Under the pieces are notes generated by a model. That model was not told the DNA's origin. It was given only the letters and a program-made list of their open reading frames with translations, and searched no databases. From Chloroflexota bacterium (GTDB lineage Bacteria > Chloroflexota > Anaerolineae > Anaerolineales > Villigracilaceae), in NCBI GenBank assembly GCA_016219545.1, contig JACRMH010000005.1, positions 1-40,647 on the forward strand: 40,647 nucleotides of DNA, given 5' to 3'. Of this stretch, positions 15,047 to 23,493 are shown piece by piece. The first letter of the stretch is position 1, and every line of letters begins with the position of its first letter. Position numbers and translations under genes: made by a program.

Positions 15047-15595
15047 ATGAAGAAGCTACAAACCAAGAAGTCTATTGAAATACCATCGCCATACAAACGA
15101 TTGAATTACTTTTCCGGTCAATTCCTGACCCAGGCAGACCTTCAGACCGAGCAGAGTTATTTCATTGGAAAAAGAAGGTTGCACAATATTCATATATTTG
15201 GCTATGGCGTGGTTTCAGGGTTGAATGTTTCTGTTTCCAAGGATCAATCAGAGGGATTAACCATCAGTTCTGGCTACGCAATTGACGTGCGCGGTAATGA
15301 GCTGTTTTTGCCCGATACGGTACAAATGAACTTTCCGAAAAATACGCGCGAGGCTTATCTAGCTCTTTACTGGGCAGAACGTGAATCGGACTTTGTCCCT
15401 GCACAAGAGGGAAGCATCGCCTCACGCGTTGAGGAATTTGCGATTCTTAAATATGTTGTGGAAGACCCCTCCAGGAAATTGAAGACCAAAGAAAAAATCA
15501 ACAAACATGATGGGATCTTGCTGGCACGTTTGTTGAAAGTACGAGAAGTATGGAAACTGGATAAAAAAATTCGTGTTCGCCGAGTGAAACCTTAG
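15047..15595 (+). CDS. Phage-tail / contractile-injection-associated domain protein (orphan)
   Basis: A 182-residue protein with the signature NYFSGQFLTQADLQTEQSYF, then KRRLHNIHIFGYGVVSGLNV, then a segment reading SSGYAIDVRGNEL. From memory, this pattern of YF.G..LT..D...EQ.Y, then KRRLHN...G.GVV.GL.V, then G.AID..G.E is typical of structural proteins encoded in extracellular contractile injection (tailocin-like) clusters. None of the other parts (sheath, tube, baseplate, AAA ATPase) is in the window, so it is an orphan here. AGAGGT precedes the ATG, 25 nt after the membrane-protein gene, placing it in the same operon. An eight-codon frame at 15024-15050 overlaps its start. The function is unknown, and the injection-system link needs a profile search. 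Confidence 0.6.
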   Translation: MKKLQTKKSIEIPSPYKRLNYFSGQFLTQADLQTEQSYFIGKRRLHNIHIFGYGVVSGLNVSVSKDQSEGLTISSGYAIDVRGNELFLPDTVQMNFPKNTREAYLALYWAERESDFVPAQEGSIASRVEEFAILKYVVEDPSRKLKTKEKINKHDGILLARLLKVREVWKLDKKIRVRRVKP

Positions 15596-15658
15596 TCATA
15601 TTCAAGAGAAAATAGAATATAGCAAAAATCAATCGGAAAATTTCAGGTACGGAAGTGC

Positions 15659-15664
15659 TATAAT
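15659..15664 (+). promoter_or_regulatory. -10 box of the 72-residue protein gene
   Basis: A consensus TATAAT lies 23 nt before the ATG at 15688 in a 92-nt gap, giving this small gene its own promoter. No good -35 is visible. Confidence 0.5.
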
Positions 15665-15687
15665 TGAAGTAAGCAAGGAGATTAACT

Positions 15688-15906
15688 ATGACTGACAAAC
15701 GAAAATCACTTAAAGATAAACTTCCACCTGAAGCAATCGAGCACATGAAGGCCGCGCGCGAGGAAATGCGCAAGAGCATGGAGACAATTCTGCCTCCCGG
15801 CTTTTTGGAACACCGCCGCAGCGCCCGCAAGGAAATGTTGATGGCATTCCGCACGATGATAGATGCCGCGCTCGAAAAAACAGAAGAAAAAAGCAAACCT
15901 GCGTAA
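15688..15906 (+). CDS. Small highly charged helical protein
   Basis: A 72-residue protein of unknown function, almost entirely predicted helix, rich in Lys, Glu, Arg and Met, with the repeated phrases AREEMRKSM and ARKEMLMAF. It could form a helical hairpin around LPPGFLEH. It has a good ribosome site (AAGGAG, 8 nt before ATG), its own -10 box and a strong terminator, all supporting a real gene. No membrane segment, no cysteine. It could be a small regulator or a nucleic-acid-associated protein, but nothing in the sequence decides this. Confidence 0.7.
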   Translation: MTDKRKSLKDKLPPEAIEHMKAAREEMRKSMETILPPGFLEHRRSARKEMLMAFRTMIDAALEKTEEKSKPA

Positions 15907-15923
15907 CGCAAAAACATAGGATT

Positions 15924-15970
15924 AATCCACGAAGGGCACGAATAACTTTGTGCCCTTCGTGGATTTTTTT
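15924..15970. terminator. Bidirectional intrinsic terminator
   Basis: A 16-bp perfect stem (15924-15939 with 15950-15965), a 10-nt loop and T7 lie between the small protein gene and the convergent ABC1-kinase gene. Confidence 0.93.
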
Positions 15971-17660
15971 AATTCCACGGGCGATGTCTGCCCGCAAAAA
16001 ATACTGTATAGGCAAGCGCCAGAGCAGATGCACCGAACATGATCTCTGCCAACGTTTGATTTGAATTAAACAAGATCGCGCCTGAGACCATCAAGGACAG
16101 AAATATGATCCCACCTGTCAGACGATTCAGCGAACGTTCCAAATAGCTGATCTGGATATTAACCAGCGGCATTTGAACATTCAATTCGCCGCGTTCAATA
16201 CGACCCAAAACGCGTTCTGTCCTGCCGGGGATCGCCAACAAGGTTTTGAATAAGGACCCCGCCTCATCAAAGAATACATCCCATTGTGAGCCGCCGTCCC
16301 CTTCCACCAGTTTCTTTGCATAAGGTGTGAGTTGCTGCCACAAGTTGAAATCGGAATTTAAGCCTGTACACATGCCTGATAATATTCCAATTGTCCTGCC
16401 GAGCAATAAAAGATTTTCGGGTAGCTGGAAGGGCATGTTCAGCATCAACTCGCGGAACTGCAATCCGAACTTCGCCATTTCTTTGTGATCGATATTGCGC
16501 AGTTCGTTCATGTTCATCCCCCAAAAACGATCAAAGAGCTGCGAGCCTGCTTCTTCGAGCAGTTTGATATTCGCACCCGGAAGCAGGACGCCTAAAGTTT
16601 GGTATGACTTCACCAGCCGGGGCGAATCCTGCAGCCCAATGGAAATGACCGCTTCGCGCAGACCTTCCATCAAGCGCTCAGGCATACGACCTACCATGCC
16701 GAAGTCAATGAAGGTCAGGCGGAATTTAGTCGAACCATCTTCATTCTTTTCACTCAATGGCAGAATAAATAAATTCCCCGGGTGCGGGTCGGCATGGAAA
16801 AAGCCATCCTCAAAAATTTGTTTCAGATAAGTTTGTAGTAATTTTTCGGCTACTTCAGCACGGCTGATTCCCGCCGCAGTGATCTCTTCATAATCTGTGA
16901 TCTTGATCGAAGTCACATCCTCCAACGTAAGTGCGCGCCGGGTGGTGTGATTCCATACGACGCGCGGGACATGCACGACCGGGTCATCTTTAAAATTCGC
17001 CGCAAATGTCTCGGCGTTCTTTCCTTCGGCAAGATAATCCACTTCCTCGCGGATGGTTGCGGCAAACTCCTCGACGATGGCATGCACGTCCGCGCGGTCA
17101 CTTACGGGACGGTAACGCTTAAGCCAGCCGCCCACCACACGCAATGCAGACATATCCACTTCAACGATCTGCTCGATGTTCGGGCGCAGAATTTTCACAA
17201 CTACATTGGCAAAGCCAAGCGCCTCTGCTTCGTGCGGATGCAGGATCGCGCGATGAACCTGTCCCAGCGATGCAGCAGCTACCGGTGTCGATTCGAACGA
17301 GAGGAAAATTCTGTCGAGCGGCGCACCCAAGTCAGCTTCAGATTGAGCACGGATGGATTCAAAATCCACAGGCGGGACTTCATCCTGTAAGCCGGCCAAT
17401 TCATCGGTAATTTCAGGTGGGAGTACATCCAATCGCGCAGAGAGGAATTGCCCCACCTTGATCATCACCCCGCCAAGACGAATTGCGAGTGCACGAAAAC
17501 GGATCGCGATATTCCTCAACCTTTGCGGACGGTTTTGCCGCGCCCAAAATCCCAAACCAATACGGCGCAGAAAAATATCCCAGAAAATAATGTTCAATGT
17601 AACGCGGGCAAAAAAGAAAACAATGCGCCAGTACCGCGCGCGTAGAATCGTTGATCGCAT
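15969..17660 (-). CDS. ABC1/UbiB-family atypical protein kinase
   Basis: A 563-residue protein of the ABC1/ADCK/UbiB family, linked to isoprenoid-quinone or lipid metabolism. The start is ATG 17660 because GGAGG lies just upstream; the frame is open 15 codons further without support. Family motifs appear in order: IKVGQFLSAR (KxGQ motif), LPPEITDELAGLQDEVPP, the Ala-rich nucleotide loop PVAAASLGQVHRA, VVVKILRP with the VAIK-like lysine, HADPHPGNLF as catalytic loop, and FIDFGMVGRM as the metal-binding motif. Two C-terminal helices (near 503-555) anchor it in the membrane. These proteins bind ATP and probably act as ATPases rather than protein kinases. The exact partner here is unknown; no ubiquinone or menaquinone genes are adjacent. 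Confidence 0.9.
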   Translation of the reverse strand: MRSTILRARYWRIVFFFARVTLNIIFWDIFLRRIGLGFWARQNRPQRLRNIAIRFRALAIRLGGVMIKVGQFLSARLDVLPPEITDELAGLQDEVPPVDFESIRAQSEADLGAPLDRIFLSFESTPVAAASLGQVHRAILHPHEAEALGFANVVVKILRPNIEQIVEVDMSALRVVGGWLKRYRPVSDRADVHAIVEEFAATIREEVDYLAEGKNAETFAANFKDDPVVHVPRVVWNHTTRRALTLEDVTSIKITDYEEITAAGISRAEVAEKLLQTYLKQIFEDGFFHADPHPGNLFILPLSEKNEDGSTKFRLTFIDFGMVGRMPERLMEGLREAVISIGLQDSPRLVKSYQTLGVLLPGANIKLLEEAGSQLFDRFWGMNMNELRNIDHKEMAKFGLQFRELMLNMPFQLPENLLLLGRTIGILSGMCTGLNSDFNLWQQLTPYAKKLVEGDGGSQWDVFFDEAGSLFKTLLAIPGRTERVLGRIERGELNVQMPLVNIQISYLERSLNRLTGGIIFLSLMVSGAILFNSNQTLAEIMFGASALALAYTVFFAGRHRPWN

Positions 17661-17742
17661 GGAGCCTCCGTTAAGACAATTGTACTCTCGTCCCTTTACA
17701 AGCAACGGTAAAACCTCATCAATAGTTATGATCGTTTAAATC

Positions 17743-17779
17743 AAATGTGCCGAAGTCAATTGACTTCGGCACATTTTTT
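17743..17779. terminator. Perfect 34-nt palindrome with T6 tail
   Basis: Positions 17743-17759 and 17760-17776 are exact inverse complements centred on CAATTG. The T-run lies on the plus-strand side. On the minus strand the hairpin lies just beyond pspC and is followed by TTGATTTAAACG, so it can end the pspC message before the UbiB-like gene. Confidence 0.85.
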
Positions 17780-17789
17780 GTAACTACAT

Positions 17790-17984
17790 CTATTCGCTTG
17801 GGACGATCATGACCATCAGCAAATAGACAAGGATACCGGGCACGCCGCCTGGGATCAGCGCGAGCACAAAGGCAAGACGGAACCAGAAAGTGCTGACTCC
17901 GAAAAATTCTGCCAGTCCTCCGCACACACCCGCTATCATTCGGTTGTTGCGTGAACGTCGTAAAGATTGTCGTTGAGTTGTCAT
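17790..17984 (-). CDS. PspC-domain membrane protein
   Basis: A 64-residue protein made of a single PspC domain: a basic N-terminus (RRSRNNRMIAGVCGGLAEFFG), the conserved FRLAFVLALIPGG helix and a second hydrophobic stretch (ILVYLLMVMIV). PspC proteins sense or respond to envelope stress; small stand-alone versions are common outside the Psp operon. The start is ATG 17984, with GGAGG five bases upstream. The open frame continues to 18209, but that part runs through a hairpin repeat and is not coding. No pspA is nearby. Confidence 0.88.
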   Translation of the reverse strand: MTTQRQSLRRSRNNRMIAGVCGGLAEFFGVSTFWFRLAFVLALIPGGVPGILVYLLMVMIVPSE

Positions 17985-18056
17985 TTGAGCCTCCAATTTC
18001 AATATGTATCTTCCAAATATACGCACTGAGTTGAAAACAGATGCAATCGCAGTTTT

Positions 18057-18174
18057 GTGTCGCTCTGAGGGAGCGTGCTTTTCGCGACCGAAGAGTCTCT
18101 TAGCCGTGTTAGAGACCCTTCGCTCACCGCACTGCAACAAACGCAGTGCGGCGAATTGTCGCTCAGGGCGACAC
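18057..18174. repeat. Multi-hairpin intergenic repeat with inverted ends
   Basis: The ends GTGTCGCTCTGAG (18057-18069) and CTCAGGGCGACAC (18162-18174) are inverse complements with one mismatch. Inside lie an imperfect stem (GAAGAGTCTCT with AGAGACCCTTC) and a perfect 9-bp hairpin (CCGCACTGC with GCAGTGCGG). It fills the gap between divergent pspC and uvrA and looks like a non-coding palindromic element. Confidence 0.65.
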
Positions 18175-18252
18175 TCTCGGTTTTTGGAAAACGCCTTTGC
18201 TACAGCCATGGCAGGGTTCCGGTAAAACTGCCTAAAAATAAAACATTTGTGC

Positions 18253-18258
18253 TACAAT
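18253..18258 (+). promoter_or_regulatory. -10 box of uvrA
   Basis: TACAAT lies 24 nt before the uvrA start, giving a short leader containing AAGGAG. No convincing -35 or SOS-type operator was seen. Confidence 0.35.
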
Positions 18259-18282
18259 CAGACATCCCAAGGAGAACCATGT

Positions 18283-21159
18283 ATGTCAGCTAATGTTATT
18301 CGCGTTGTCGGCGCACGTGTTCACAACTTAAAAAATATTACGGTGGAAATTCCGCGCGATAAATTCGTGGTCATCACAGGTTTATCGGGGTCGGGTAAAT
18401 CATCGCTTGCATTTGACACCATCTTCGCAGAAGGGCAGAGACGTTATGTCGAGTCGCTTTCCGCGTATGCGCGTCAGTTCATCGGTCAAATGGATAAACC
18501 CGATGTGGATTACATTGACGGACTGTCCCCCGCCGTTTCCATTGACCAGAAGTCCACGAGTCACAATCCGCGCTCGACGGTTGGTACGGTTACCGAAATT
18601 TATGACTACATGCGTTTGCTCTTTGCGCGCGCAGGTATTCCACATTGCCCCGTTTGCGGGCGGGAAGTAGTCAAGCAGTCGGCGCAGGAGATCGTGGACA
18701 ATGTAGATAAACTCCCCGAAGGGACTCGCACCCTGATCCTCGCCCCGCTGGTGCGGGCACGCAAAGGGACCTATCAAACCGTCTTCGAGGAGATCCGCAA
18801 AGCTGGATTCACTCGCGCCCGTGTGGATGGGATTGTCCATTCGCTGGATGACGAGATCGAACTCGACCGCTACAAACAACATACCATTGAGGCAGTTGTA
18901 GACCGCCTTGTTATTACACATGAAGGCGATAAGGAAGAAAAGAAAGCCACATTGACACGTCTGACAGATTCAATTGAAACGGCTTTGAAATTTGGTGAAG
19001 GCTATCTCACCATTCATCTCGTAGATAAAAAAGAGGATATTTCTTTCTCTGAGCATTTGGCCTGCCCGGAGCATGGCGTAAGCATCAACGAGATCGAGCC
19101 GCGAACATTTTCTTTCAACACACCGCAAGGAGCCTGTCAGGATTGTCAGGGACTTGGCTCGAAACTGGAAATTGACCCGAACCGCATGATCCCCGATGAC
19201 AGTATCTCCTTCAACGATGGAGCCATCGTCAGCATGGAGTGGAGCGGACCGAAAGTGGAAGGCGGATATTATTGGCAGAGTCTGATCAATGCGGCGAAGG
19301 CCTTCAAGATCGATCTGGATAAACCAGTAAAGGAACTCACCAAAGAGCAATTAAAGATTGTCCTATATGGCACGGGCGATAAACAGATCCAAATGACATA
19401 CCAAAACGCGAACGGCAATGAATTTAAATTCACGCGCGCATTCGAAGGTGTGATCACGAATCTGGAACGGCGCTACAAAGAAACCAACTCCGAATATATC
19501 CGCGAGAAAATTTCAGAGTTCATGTCCGACCGCCCCTGCCCGAGCTGCGGCGGTAAGAGACTTAATCCGGCGGCACTGGCCGTCACCGTGGATGGCGTGA
19601 ATATCGTCGAAGCGAATTCGTGGCCTGTGCTAAAGACTCTCGAATGGGTCAAAAGAATTTCAGGCAAGAATACCCCGCTGACGAACAAACAAAAAGCCAT
19701 TGCTGAACGCGTCATCAGGGAAATTCATGAGAGACTTAATTTTTTGGTCAACGTTGGGTTGGATTACCTGACCTTGAATCGCTCCGCCACTTCACTCTCC
19801 GGTGGTGAGGCACAGCGCATCCGACTTGCGACTCAAGTTGGCTCGCGGTTGGTCGGTGTGTTGTACGTTTTGGATGAGCCGTCCATCGGCTTGCACCCGC
19901 GCGATAATATGCGTCTGCTGGAAACGCTCAAAGGCCTGCGCGACCTCGGCAACACGGTTTTGGTAGTTGAGCACGACGATGAGACCATCCGCGAAGCCGA
20001 CTGGGTCATTGACCTCGGTCCGGCCGCCGGCGAACATGGCGGCGAGGTGATCGCAGAAGGCACGCCGAAGCAGATCTTGGCGCACCCAAAGTCATTGACA
20101 GGAGCCTACCTCTCGGGGCGCAAGCAGGTTCAGGTCCCGAAGGAGAGGCGCGAAGGAAATGGCAAGGCGCTGAAAATTGTCAACGCTACAGCAAACAACT
20201 TGAAGGGCATAGATGTCTCGATCCCGTTGGGGAAAATGGTTTGCATTACCGGTGTTTCAGGCTCGGGCAAATCCACGCTGATGAGCGACATCATGTATAA
20301 CTCGCTGGCCGCAAAATTGATGTTTGCGCGTACATCCCCGGGCGAGCATGAACGGATCGAAGGGGTTGAACATCTCGACAAGATCATCAACATTGACCAG
20401 TCGCCGATCGGACGCACGCCGCGCTCTAATCCCGGAACTTATACCGGGCTGTTCGATGAGATTAGAAAACTTTTTGCAGAACTGCCGGAAAGCAAAATGC
20501 GTGGTTATAAGCCGGGACGATTCTCCTTCAATGTGCATGGCGGACGCTGTGAAGCCTGTCAGGGACAGGGCGAGCTGCGCATCGAAATGCAGTTCCTGCC
20601 GGATGTATACGTGCCTTGCGATGTGTGTCATGGCAAACGTTTTAATCGTGAGACCCTGCAAGTCATGTTCCACGAACAATACAGCATCTCAGATATTCTC
20701 GATATGACCGTTGATCATGCAATCACAGAGTTCAAGGATTATCCACAGATGCACAACAAGTTGAAGCTGCTGCAGGAAGTGGGGCTTGGCTACGTGCGAG
20801 TCGGTCAGCCAGCGACGACTCTCTCAGGCGGCGAGGCGCAACGTGTGAAACTATCCAAGGAATTATCTCGCCGCGCAACTGGGCGGACGCTGTACGTGCT
20901 GGATGAGCCATCTGTTGGACTACACGCGGCAGATGTTCATAAACTCATTGAAGTATTGCAAAGGCTTGTGGACACAGGCAACTCCGTGATCATCATCGAA
21001 CACAACCTCGATATCATCAAAGTCGCGGATTGGGTAATTGATCTCGGTCCCGAAGGCGGTGACCGGGGCGGCGAATTGATCGCTGAAGGAACACCGGAGC
21101 AGTTGATGAAGGTGAAAGAGTCTTATACGGGCAAATACTTGAAAGCGCACATGAAATAA
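18283..21159 (+). CDS. uvrA: Excinuclease ABC subunit A
   Basis: A 958-residue DNA-damage recognition ATPase of nucleotide excision repair; it dimerises, finds distorted DNA and loads UvrB. The layout is complete: first Walker [15 protein letters not shown], a zinc module with CPVC near residue 120, the UvrB-binding and insertion regions, [11 protein letters not shown], signature [12 protein letters not shown], Walker [17 protein letters not shown], then second Walker [10 protein letters not shown], the C-terminal zinc finger CEACQGQG...CDVCHGKRF, a second [11 protein letters not shown] and [12 protein letters not shown]. The start is ATG 18283 with AAGGAG 8 nt upstream; an out-of-frame ATG at 18279 opens only a four-codon frame. 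The gene stands alone. A shorter UvrA-like paralogue lies at 37174-39423. Confidence 0.97.
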   Translation: MSANVIRVVGARVHNLKNITVEIPRDKFVVITGLSGSGKSSLAFDTIFAEGQRRYVESLSAYARQFIGQMDKPDVDYIDGLSPAVSIDQKSTSHNPRSTVGTVTEIYDYMRLLFARAGIPHCPVCGREVVKQSAQEIVDNVDKLPEGTRTLILAPLVRARKGTYQTVFEEIRKAGFTRARVDGIVHSLDDEIELDRYKQHTIEAVVDRLVITHEGDKEEKKATLTRLTDSIETALKFGEGYLTIHLVDKKEDISFSEHLACPEHGVSINEIEPRTFSFNTPQGACQDCQGLGSKLEIDPNRMIPDDSISFNDGAIVSMEWSGPKVEGGYYWQSLINAAKAFKIDLDKPVKELTKEQLKIVLYGTGDKQIQMTYQNANGNEFKFTRAFEGVITNLERRYKETNSEYIREKISEFMSDRPCPSCGGKRLNPAALAVTVDGVNIVEANSWPVLKTLEWVKRISGKNTPLTNKQKAIAERVIREIHERLNFLVNVGLDYLTLNRSATSLSGGEAQRIRLATQVGSRLVGVLYVLDEPSIGLHPRDNMRLLETLKGLRDLGNTVLVVEHDDETIREADWVIDLGPAAGEHGGEVIAEGTPKQILAHPKSLTGAYLSGRKQVQVPKERREGNGKALKIVNATANNLKGIDVSIPLGKMVCITGVSGSGKSTLMSDIMYNSLAAKLMFARTSPGEHERIEGVEHLDKIINIDQSPIGRTPRSNPGTYTGLFDEIRKLFAELPESKMRGYKPGRFSFNVHGGRCEACQGQGELRIEMQFLPDVYVPCDVCHGKRFNRETLQVMFHEQYSISDILDMTVDHAITEFKDYPQMHNKLKLLQEVGLGYVRVGQPATTLSGGEAQRVKLSKELSRRATGRTLYVLDEPSVGLHAADVHKLIEVLQRLVDTGNSVIIIEHNLDIIKVADWVIDLGPEGGDRGGELIAEGTPEQLMKVKESYTGKYLKAHMK

Positions 21160-21162
21160 TTT

Positions 21163-21189
21163 GTAGGGGCGGGGTGATCCCACCCCTAC
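21163..21189. terminator. G/C-rich hairpin between uvrA and degV
   Basis: GTAGGGG (21163-21169) pairs with CCCCTAC (21183-21189), with GGGGTGATCCCACCCC nested between. There is no T-run, so it may be a small intergenic repeat rather than an efficient terminator. Confidence 0.45.
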
Positions 21190-21251
21190 TTGTATGCTCT
21201 CTCTGAGGTAAAATTGCGGCAATAAAAAATCCTGTTGTTCGGAGAGATGCA

Positions 21252-22103
21252 ATGTCAAAATTCGCACTGGTCACAGACAGCACTGCTTATATCCCCGCTG
21301 AATATATTCAAAAACATAACATCACTGTTGCCCCGCAGGTTTTGGTGTGGGGCGATCAAACCTATCGCGACGGGGTAGGCATCCGCCCGGATGAATTTTA
21401 TACCCGTCTGAAAACGTCGAAAGTCATGCCGTCCACATCCCAGGTCTCGCCCGCCGCGATGCAATCCATTTTTCAACCGCTGGTGGAACAGGGATTTGAT
21501 GTGCTGGGCATCTTCCTATCCTCAAAATTTTCAGGCACGATACAATCGGCTGTTCAAGCCAAAGAGATGATGGGAAGCGCAGGCGAAAAAGTGACCCTGA
21601 TAGACAGCCTGACCACCGCAATGGCATTGGGCTATCAAGTGCTCGAAGTCGCACGCAAACTGGAAGCTGGCGCTGATATCAAAGAAGTTGTGGCGCTGGC
21701 AGAAAAAGCACACACGCGGACAGGTATCTTTTTCGCAGTAGATACTTTGGAGTTCCTGCACCGCGGCGGACGTATCGGCGGTGCGCAAAGATTTATTGGA
21801 ACAGCGTTAAATTTGAAACCGATCCTTGCCATTCAGGATGGCAAAGTGGAAGGGATCGAGCGCATCCGCACCAAGAGCAAAGCGCATGACAGGCTAGTCG
21901 AATTGGTGGCAGAAAAAACGAAAGGCAAGTCCAACATCCGCATTGCCTCCCTGCACGCCAATGCCGCAGACGATGCCAAGGCATTGCTTGAACGCGTGGT
22001 AAAGGAAGTCAACCCCGTGGAAACGATCTTCACCGAAGTCAGCCCAGTGGTGGGGACTCACGCCGGCCCTGGCACGGTGGGAATTGCTTTTATGTTCGAT
22101 TAG
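21252..22103 (+). CDS. DegV-family fatty-acid-binding protein (FakB-like)
   Basis: A 283-residue cytoplasmic protein of the DegV/FakB fold, which binds a fatty acid and presents it to a fatty acid kinase for phosphorylation. Family marks are the N-terminal LVTDSTAYIP, the PSTSQVSPA segment, GIFLSSKFSGTIQSA in the lipid-binding core, and the C-terminal TLEFLHRGGRIGGAQRFIG and GTHAGPGTVGI. Length is standard. GGAGAG lies upstream of the ATG. The kinase partner FakA (DAK-type) is not in the window, so its role in lipid scavenging rests on family knowledge. Confidence 0.9.
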   Translation: MSKFALVTDSTAYIPAEYIQKHNITVAPQVLVWGDQTYRDGVGIRPDEFYTRLKTSKVMPSTSQVSPAAMQSIFQPLVEQGFDVLGIFLSSKFSGTIQSAVQAKEMMGSAGEKVTLIDSLTTAMALGYQVLEVARKLEAGADIKEVVALAEKAHTRTGIFFAVDTLEFLHRGGRIGGAQRFIGTALNLKPILAIQDGKVEGIERIRTKSKAHDRLVELVAEKTKGKSNIRIASLHANAADDAKALLERVVKEVNPVETIFTEVSPVVGTHAGPGTVGIAFMFD

Positions 22104-22113
22104 ATAAATGCAC

Positions 22114-22151
22114 AGACCTCGGAGATATGCTTCTCAAAATCTCCGAGGTCT
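22114..22151 (+). terminator. 12-bp hairpin after degV
   Basis: AGACCTCGGAGA (22114-22125) pairs perfectly with TCTCCGAGGTCT (22140-22151) across a 14-nt loop. No T-run follows, so termination would be weak or Rho-assisted. It stands 18 nt before the next gene. Confidence 0.5.
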
Positions 22152-22169
22152 ATGCCTAGAGGGTAGGAT

Positions 22170-23423
22170 ATGAACCAAATAAAGAAACCACTAATTAAAA
22201 CTCTGATGTGTGCTGTGATTGCTTTAAGCGCTTGTGGTCAAATAACGCCAAGAGCAACCACTGTCCCTCCACCAACCAATACTGCGACATTGCCATCTAC
22301 GGCTACCCTCGTCCCGACGCCAACAGCAACTGTAGACCTACTACAAGAGGCAAATATTGTAGAGAAATGTCCAACCATTTTGCCCTCTACTGATTTGCCA
22401 GAAATTAAAGCTGGCGGTGTAATTGTTTTCCTGAAGAATAGTGAATACATAGGAATAATAAGACAAGCATTTTTACTTAATCCTGCAAATAACCGACTGT
22501 TTGAATTTTCTCAAGAAGGCGAAATACTTTCTTACTACGATATCGCGGTAAGCCCGGATCGCAAGACTTTGGCATATAGTGTTAATACTTTAAAAGACGA
22601 AACCATTAGCCTAGTCCTTTCCAATAGTATGGGAGAGCGCCAAAAAATCATCCCGATTAAGAGCGATGTTCCTTACCCCATGTATGGAGGTATTCAAAAT
22701 TGGCTAAATGATCACCAACTTATCCTAGACAGAGATGTGTTCAATCCATATACAGGAGAAAGGCAAAGTTACAATCCAGAAGACTTTCCGGATTTTTCAT
22801 CACACGACATGTATTGGGGACTTCTTGAATATGATCCTGGGGTGACAAGGGTGACATATCGGTCATTCGGCGTAACAACAGCCTTGGCGGATTTGGTATC
22901 GAAGAAAATTCTAGCTGAACTCCCGGGAAATTCTGGGCATCCTGAAATCGCCTGGAGGGCAGAGGGTGATTTTTTAGCTGTAGTTGAAGGGACTCAAAAT
23001 ACAATGCAAGGTAATGTTGACGACGAAATCTTTCTTGTTGATCGCGATGGGAAGGAAAACAGACAACTTACCCACCTTTCAACCTATTATGGCACAAAAT
23101 ACGGGCTACATAACCTTTCGTGGTCACCAGACGGAACTTATATTGCCTTTTGGCAGGATGACTACAATCCAGACAGAAAAGGAATGAGGCTGTTTGTTTT
23201 GGACACTAAGACTGAAGAACTAACAAGTTACTGTACATGGGGCGAATATAGGAACCTTACTACGTTTTATGGTCCGATCTGGTCACCTGATGGCAGGCAA
23301 TTATTGATAGGGGACCTGAGCATCAAGGATACGGTCCGCGCTGTTGTAATTGACACTGAAAATAATACTGCTATAGTCATTGCGGACGATGCTATTCCTG
23401 TCGGCTGGATGACAAGTGAATAA
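22170..23423 (+). CDS. Lipoprotein with TolB-like beta-propeller (copy 1)
   Basis: A 417-residue exported lipoprotein. The N-terminus has a basic start, a hydrophobic stretch and the lipobox LSAC, so the mature protein would begin at Cys22 and be lipid-anchored outside the membrane. A Pro/Thr linker with PTPTATV follows. The rest shows spaced beta-propeller blades: YDIAVSPDRKTLAYS, LSWSPDGTYIAFW and IWSPDGRQLLIG, as in TolB/PD40-type repeats. Such domains usually bind proteins or polysaccharides; no catalytic site is seen. The gene immediately downstream is a paralogue, and both proteins end in the same GWMT.E phrase. Codon use looks more AT-rich than neighbouring housekeeping genes. Confidence 0.75.
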   Translation: MNQIKKPLIKTLMCAVIALSACGQITPRATTVPPPTNTATLPSTATLVPTPTATVDLLQEANIVEKCPTILPSTDLPEIKAGGVIVFLKNSEYIGIIRQAFLLNPANNRLFEFSQEGEILSYYDIAVSPDRKTLAYSVNTLKDETISLVLSNSMGERQKIIPIKSDVPYPMYGGIQNWLNDHQLILDRDVFNPYTGERQSYNPEDFPDFSSHDMYWGLLEYDPGVTRVTYRSFGVTTALADLVSKKILAELPGNSGHPEIAWRAEGDFLAVVEGTQNTMQGNVDDEIFLVDRDGKENRQLTHLSTYYGTKYGLHNLSWSPDGTYIAFWQDDYNPDRKGMRLFVLDTKTEELTSYCTWGEYRNLTTFYGPIWSPDGRQLLIGDLSIKDTVRAVVIDTENNTAIVIADDAIPVGWMTSE

Positions 23424-23493
23424 CTTCGCAACTTGATAATGGAATACTTTTAGGACATTGCAATTGATAATTAATTCCTCCACAAGGCCAATC

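Noticed and set aside
15024..15050. Eight-codon frame before the tail-like protein
   Set aside because: It has an ATGA overlap with the next gene, but is too short to support as a leader peptide without more evidence.
17985..18209. N-terminal extension of PspC to 139 residues
   Set aside because: The extra part translates a hairpin repeat, and GGAGG lies just before the internal ATG at 17984.
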